Assembly (NCBI GenBank): GCA_965214525.1
Contig: OZ243959.1
Location: forward strand, 1,426,001-1,490,000
Length of the DNA stretch: 64,000 bases
Direction of reading: 5' to 3'
DNA from: Qipengyuania_B sp965214525
Lineage (GTDB): Bacteria; Pseudomonadota; Alphaproteobacteria; Sphingomonadales; Sphingomonadaceae
A program made the position numbers and the translations under genes. How positions within the stretch are numbered: the first letter of the stretch is position 1; every line of letters begins with the position of its first letter. This document shows positions 62,122-64,000 of this stretch, one piece after another. The notes beneath the pieces are model-generated. The model was not told the DNA's origin. It saw only the letters and a program-made list of their open reading frames with translations, and did not search any database.

Positions 62122-64000
62122 ACCGTTCGCTCGCCTCGGCGCGCGACGCGCTGCTCTCCGGCCTGTTCGGCGATGCGCGGCAGGCCGACCATGCCCGGCC
62201 GAGCTTCGCGCTCGACATGCTCTCGGACTGGCTCCCCTACCGCGTGTACGATGAAGGGCCGGGTCTCTATCGCAACGCGCATTCGAAGGGCTTCGTGCTC
62301 GAAGTGACCCCGCTGATCGGGGCGGACGAACGCACCGGCGAAATCCTCGGGCAGTTCTTCTCCGAGAGCCTGCCGCAGGGCGCCTGCTTGCAGGTCCTGA
62401 ACTTCGCTTCCCCCCGGATCGGAGCGATCGTCGGACCCTGGTTCGGTCCGCGCTACGAGCAGGGCGGGATCTACGAAGCCATCGCCAAGGCGCGGACCAA
62501 CCGCCTCTACGACCTCGTCTGGCATTCGGGCTCGGCGCATGCGCCGTTCCACGCGCGCCATGTCCGCCTCGTGTTGTCGCTCGGCGTTCCCGTGCCCGGG
62601 AGCGTCACCGACGCCGAGCTGACCGAATGCCGCGACGGGATGGCAGGGATGCTCAATTCGCTGGGTCTTGCCTCCAACCGGCTCGAACCGGCCGGACTTC
62701 TCGCGCTGATCGACGAGCTGACCTCGCCGACCACCGCGCGCGAGCTCGATCTTACGCACTGGAACCGCGAGGACACGCTCGACGTCCAGGCGATCCGCCG
62801 CGATATAGAACTTGAGGTCGAGGACGACCGGCTGATCCTCCGGACCGAGCGGTTCCGCGAGACCGGACGCAGCCGCGACGGTATTCCCCAGATGGGCACC
62901 TGCTATCCCGACCGCTTCGACGTGCGCCATTACGGCGTTCGTTCGACCCCCGAGCGCTGGGCACCGTGGGAATGCGCGCGGCTCATCGGCGACATGTTCA
63001 CCGACAAGCTGCGCTTTCCCTGTCCCGCCGCGACCATGTTGTGCCTCCACTATCCCGACCAGGAAGCGGCCTCGGCGCGCGCAGGCTACAAGTTCATGCG
63101 CACTACCAGCCTGTCGGAGACCAGGAGCGCGCGCTTCCTGCCGAGGCTTTCTGAGCAATCGGCCGAATGGAAGCATGTCCAGGCCGAGCTCCAGGCGGGC
63201 AAGAAGCTGGTCAAGTTGTTCTACGGACTCACCACCATCTCGCCGTTGGGGGATGGCGACGCGCACGAACGCACGGTCAAGGCGATCTACAAGGCCGCCG
63301 GTTGGGACCTCGCCGACGAACGTTTCCTCCAGTTGCAGGGTCTCGTCGCGGCCTTCCCGCTGAGCCTTGCCGACGGGCTGGTCCACGACCTTGCGCGCCT
63401 TAAGCGCTTCCGCACCATGCTCTCGACCACCGCGGCGAACATCGCCCCGCTGCAGGGCGAGTATCTCGGCGGCGCAATCCCGCATCTGCTGCTCCTGGGA
63501 CGACGCGGCCAGCCCTTCTGGTGGTCGCCATTCGAAAACACTGCCGGCAATCACAATATAGCGATCTGCGGCAAGTCGGGCTCGGGCAAGTCGGTACTGC
63601 TGCAGGAGCTCTGCACAGCGCTCCGCGGTGCGGGCGCCAAGGTCGTGGTGATCGACGACGGGCGCAGCTTCGAGCATTCGGTCAAACTGCAGGGCGGACG
63701 CTTCGTCGAGTTCACGCTCGCCTCGGGCTTTTCCCTGAACCCATTCTCGATGGTCGACGATGCCCGCGCGCACGAAGACGAGGATTACCGCCTCGACTGC
63801 TTCGCCATGATCAAGGCAATCGTTGGCCAGATGGCACGGCCGAGTGCAGCCCCCTTGGACACCGAGCGCGGCCTCATCGACCGGGCAGTGACGCAGGTCT
63901 GGGAAGCGCTCGGCAGCGGCGGCGCGATCGACGATGTCGCACATACACTCCATCAAAGCGAGAACGAGGCGGGCAAGGATTTGGCGACTGCGATCGCGCC
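62118..64000 (+). CDS. traC: Conjugal transfer ATPase TraC (VirB4 family), C-terminus outside window
   Basis: The 627 visible codons form the N-terminal and Walker A part of the TraC/VirB4 pilus-assembly ATPase. Walker A is ICGKSGSGKSVLL (about 483-495) and a Walker B-like VVVIDDGRSFEH follows (about 510-521). The N-terminus (LSDWLPYRVYDEGPGLYRN, GFVLEVTPLIGADE) is typical of TraC. The gene runs off the right edge. A large antisense frame here is not a gene. Confidence 0.94.
   Translation, partial: MNRSLASARDALLSGLFGDARQADHARPSFALDMLSDWLPYRVYDEGPGLYRNAHSKGFVLEVTPLIGADERTGEILGQFFSESLPQGACLQVLNFASPRIGAIVGPWFGPRYEQGGIYEAIAKARTNRLYDLVWHSGSAHAPFHARHVRLVLSLGVPVPGSVTDAELTECRDGMAGMLNSLGLASNRLEPAGLLALIDELTSPTTARELDLTHWNREDTLDVQAIRRDIELEVEDDRLILRTERFRETGRSRDGIPQMGTCYPDRFDVRHYGVRSTPERWAPWECARLIGDMFTDKLRFPCPAATMLCLHYPDQEAASARAGYKFMRTTSLSETRSARFLPRLSEQSAEWKHVQAELQAGKKLVKLFYGLTTISPLGDGDAHERTVKAIYKAAGWDLADERFLQLQGLVAAFPLSLADGLVHDLARLKRFRTMLSTTAANIAPLQGEYLGGAIPHLLLLGRRGQPFWWSPFENTAGNHNIAICGKSGSGKSVLLQELCTALRGAGAKVVVIDDGRSFEHSVKLQGGRFVEFTLASGFSLNPFSMVDDARAHEDEDYRLDCFAMIKAIVGQMARPSAAPLDTERGLIDRAVTQVWEALGSGGAIDDVAHTLHQSENEAGKDLATAIA

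Noticed and set aside
61830..63956. 708-codon minus-strand frame opposite traV/traC
   Set aside because: It mirrors the TraC ATPase with its Walker motifs, and long antisense frames are common in such high-GC DNA.

Overview
The window reads as a chromosome segment of an alphaproteobacterium of the order Sphingomonadales, probably an Erythrobacter/Altererythrobacter/Croceicoccus-like member of the Erythrobacteraceae. The basis is a ChpT histidine phosphotransferase, an alphaproteobacterial RpoH, several Sphingomonas-type TonB receptors, DUF3297, a TorF-type porin, high GC and frequent GTG/TTG starts. The family-level name is an inference from protein style; no search was run.

Region 1 (1-36.3 kb) is mostly core genome. 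It holds an NfrB-like glycosyltransferase (cut by the left edge), nhaA, a TorF-type porin, a metallophosphatase coupled to ugd, DUF389, the RNase P RNA gene, a soluble sugar dehydrogenase, amidase plus chpT, a JAMM protease, an RluD-type synthase, rpoH, mtgA, a CDF metal pump, clpX/clpP, a TonB receptor with an amidase lipoprotein (frameshifted), a CPA1 antiporter, tig, tRNA-Leu(UAG), DUF3297, der, DUF2721, DUF418, a ParA / ribbon-helix-helix / TPR-SPOR trio, pyrB with a non-catalytic pyrC homologue (frameshifted), and sppA.

Region 2 (36.36-64 kb, running off the right edge) looks like an integrative conjugative element next to tRNA-Val(CAC). It starts with an AlpA-family regulator and an intact IS3-family element (37044-38554). 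A catabolic cargo follows: LysR regulator, TonB receptor, MFE-2-type hydroxyacyl-CoA dehydrogenase, acyl-CoA dehydrogenase, SCP2-type thiolase, crotonase, acyl-CoA ligase and a divergent alpha-methylacyl-CoA racemase. Together these resemble a peroxisome-style beta-oxidation route for methyl-branched acids. Next come a decayed IS3 remnant, a TonB receptor/PhoD phosphatase pair, DUF2855 plus a thioesterase, a second LysR, a second AlpA with an HTH regulator, and a tightly coupled F-type conjugation operon (traA-L-E-K-B-dsbC-V-C).

The most interesting signal is regulatory. The promoters of the first AlpA gene (36620-36650) and of the HTH/AlpA2 operon (57058-57088), 20 kb apart, match at 26 of 31 bases. 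Each carries GTTC-N7-GTTC, the direct repeat bound by alphaproteobacterial LexA, followed 7 bases later by TTTCCTACA. A third GAAC-N7-GAAC site and another TTTCCTACA precede traA. This suggests that excision, control and transfer genes are governed by one SOS-like or element-specific switch. A second shared motif, about 60-70 bp, precedes the TonB receptor and the ligase operon of the catabolic cluster and probably marks its own regulon.
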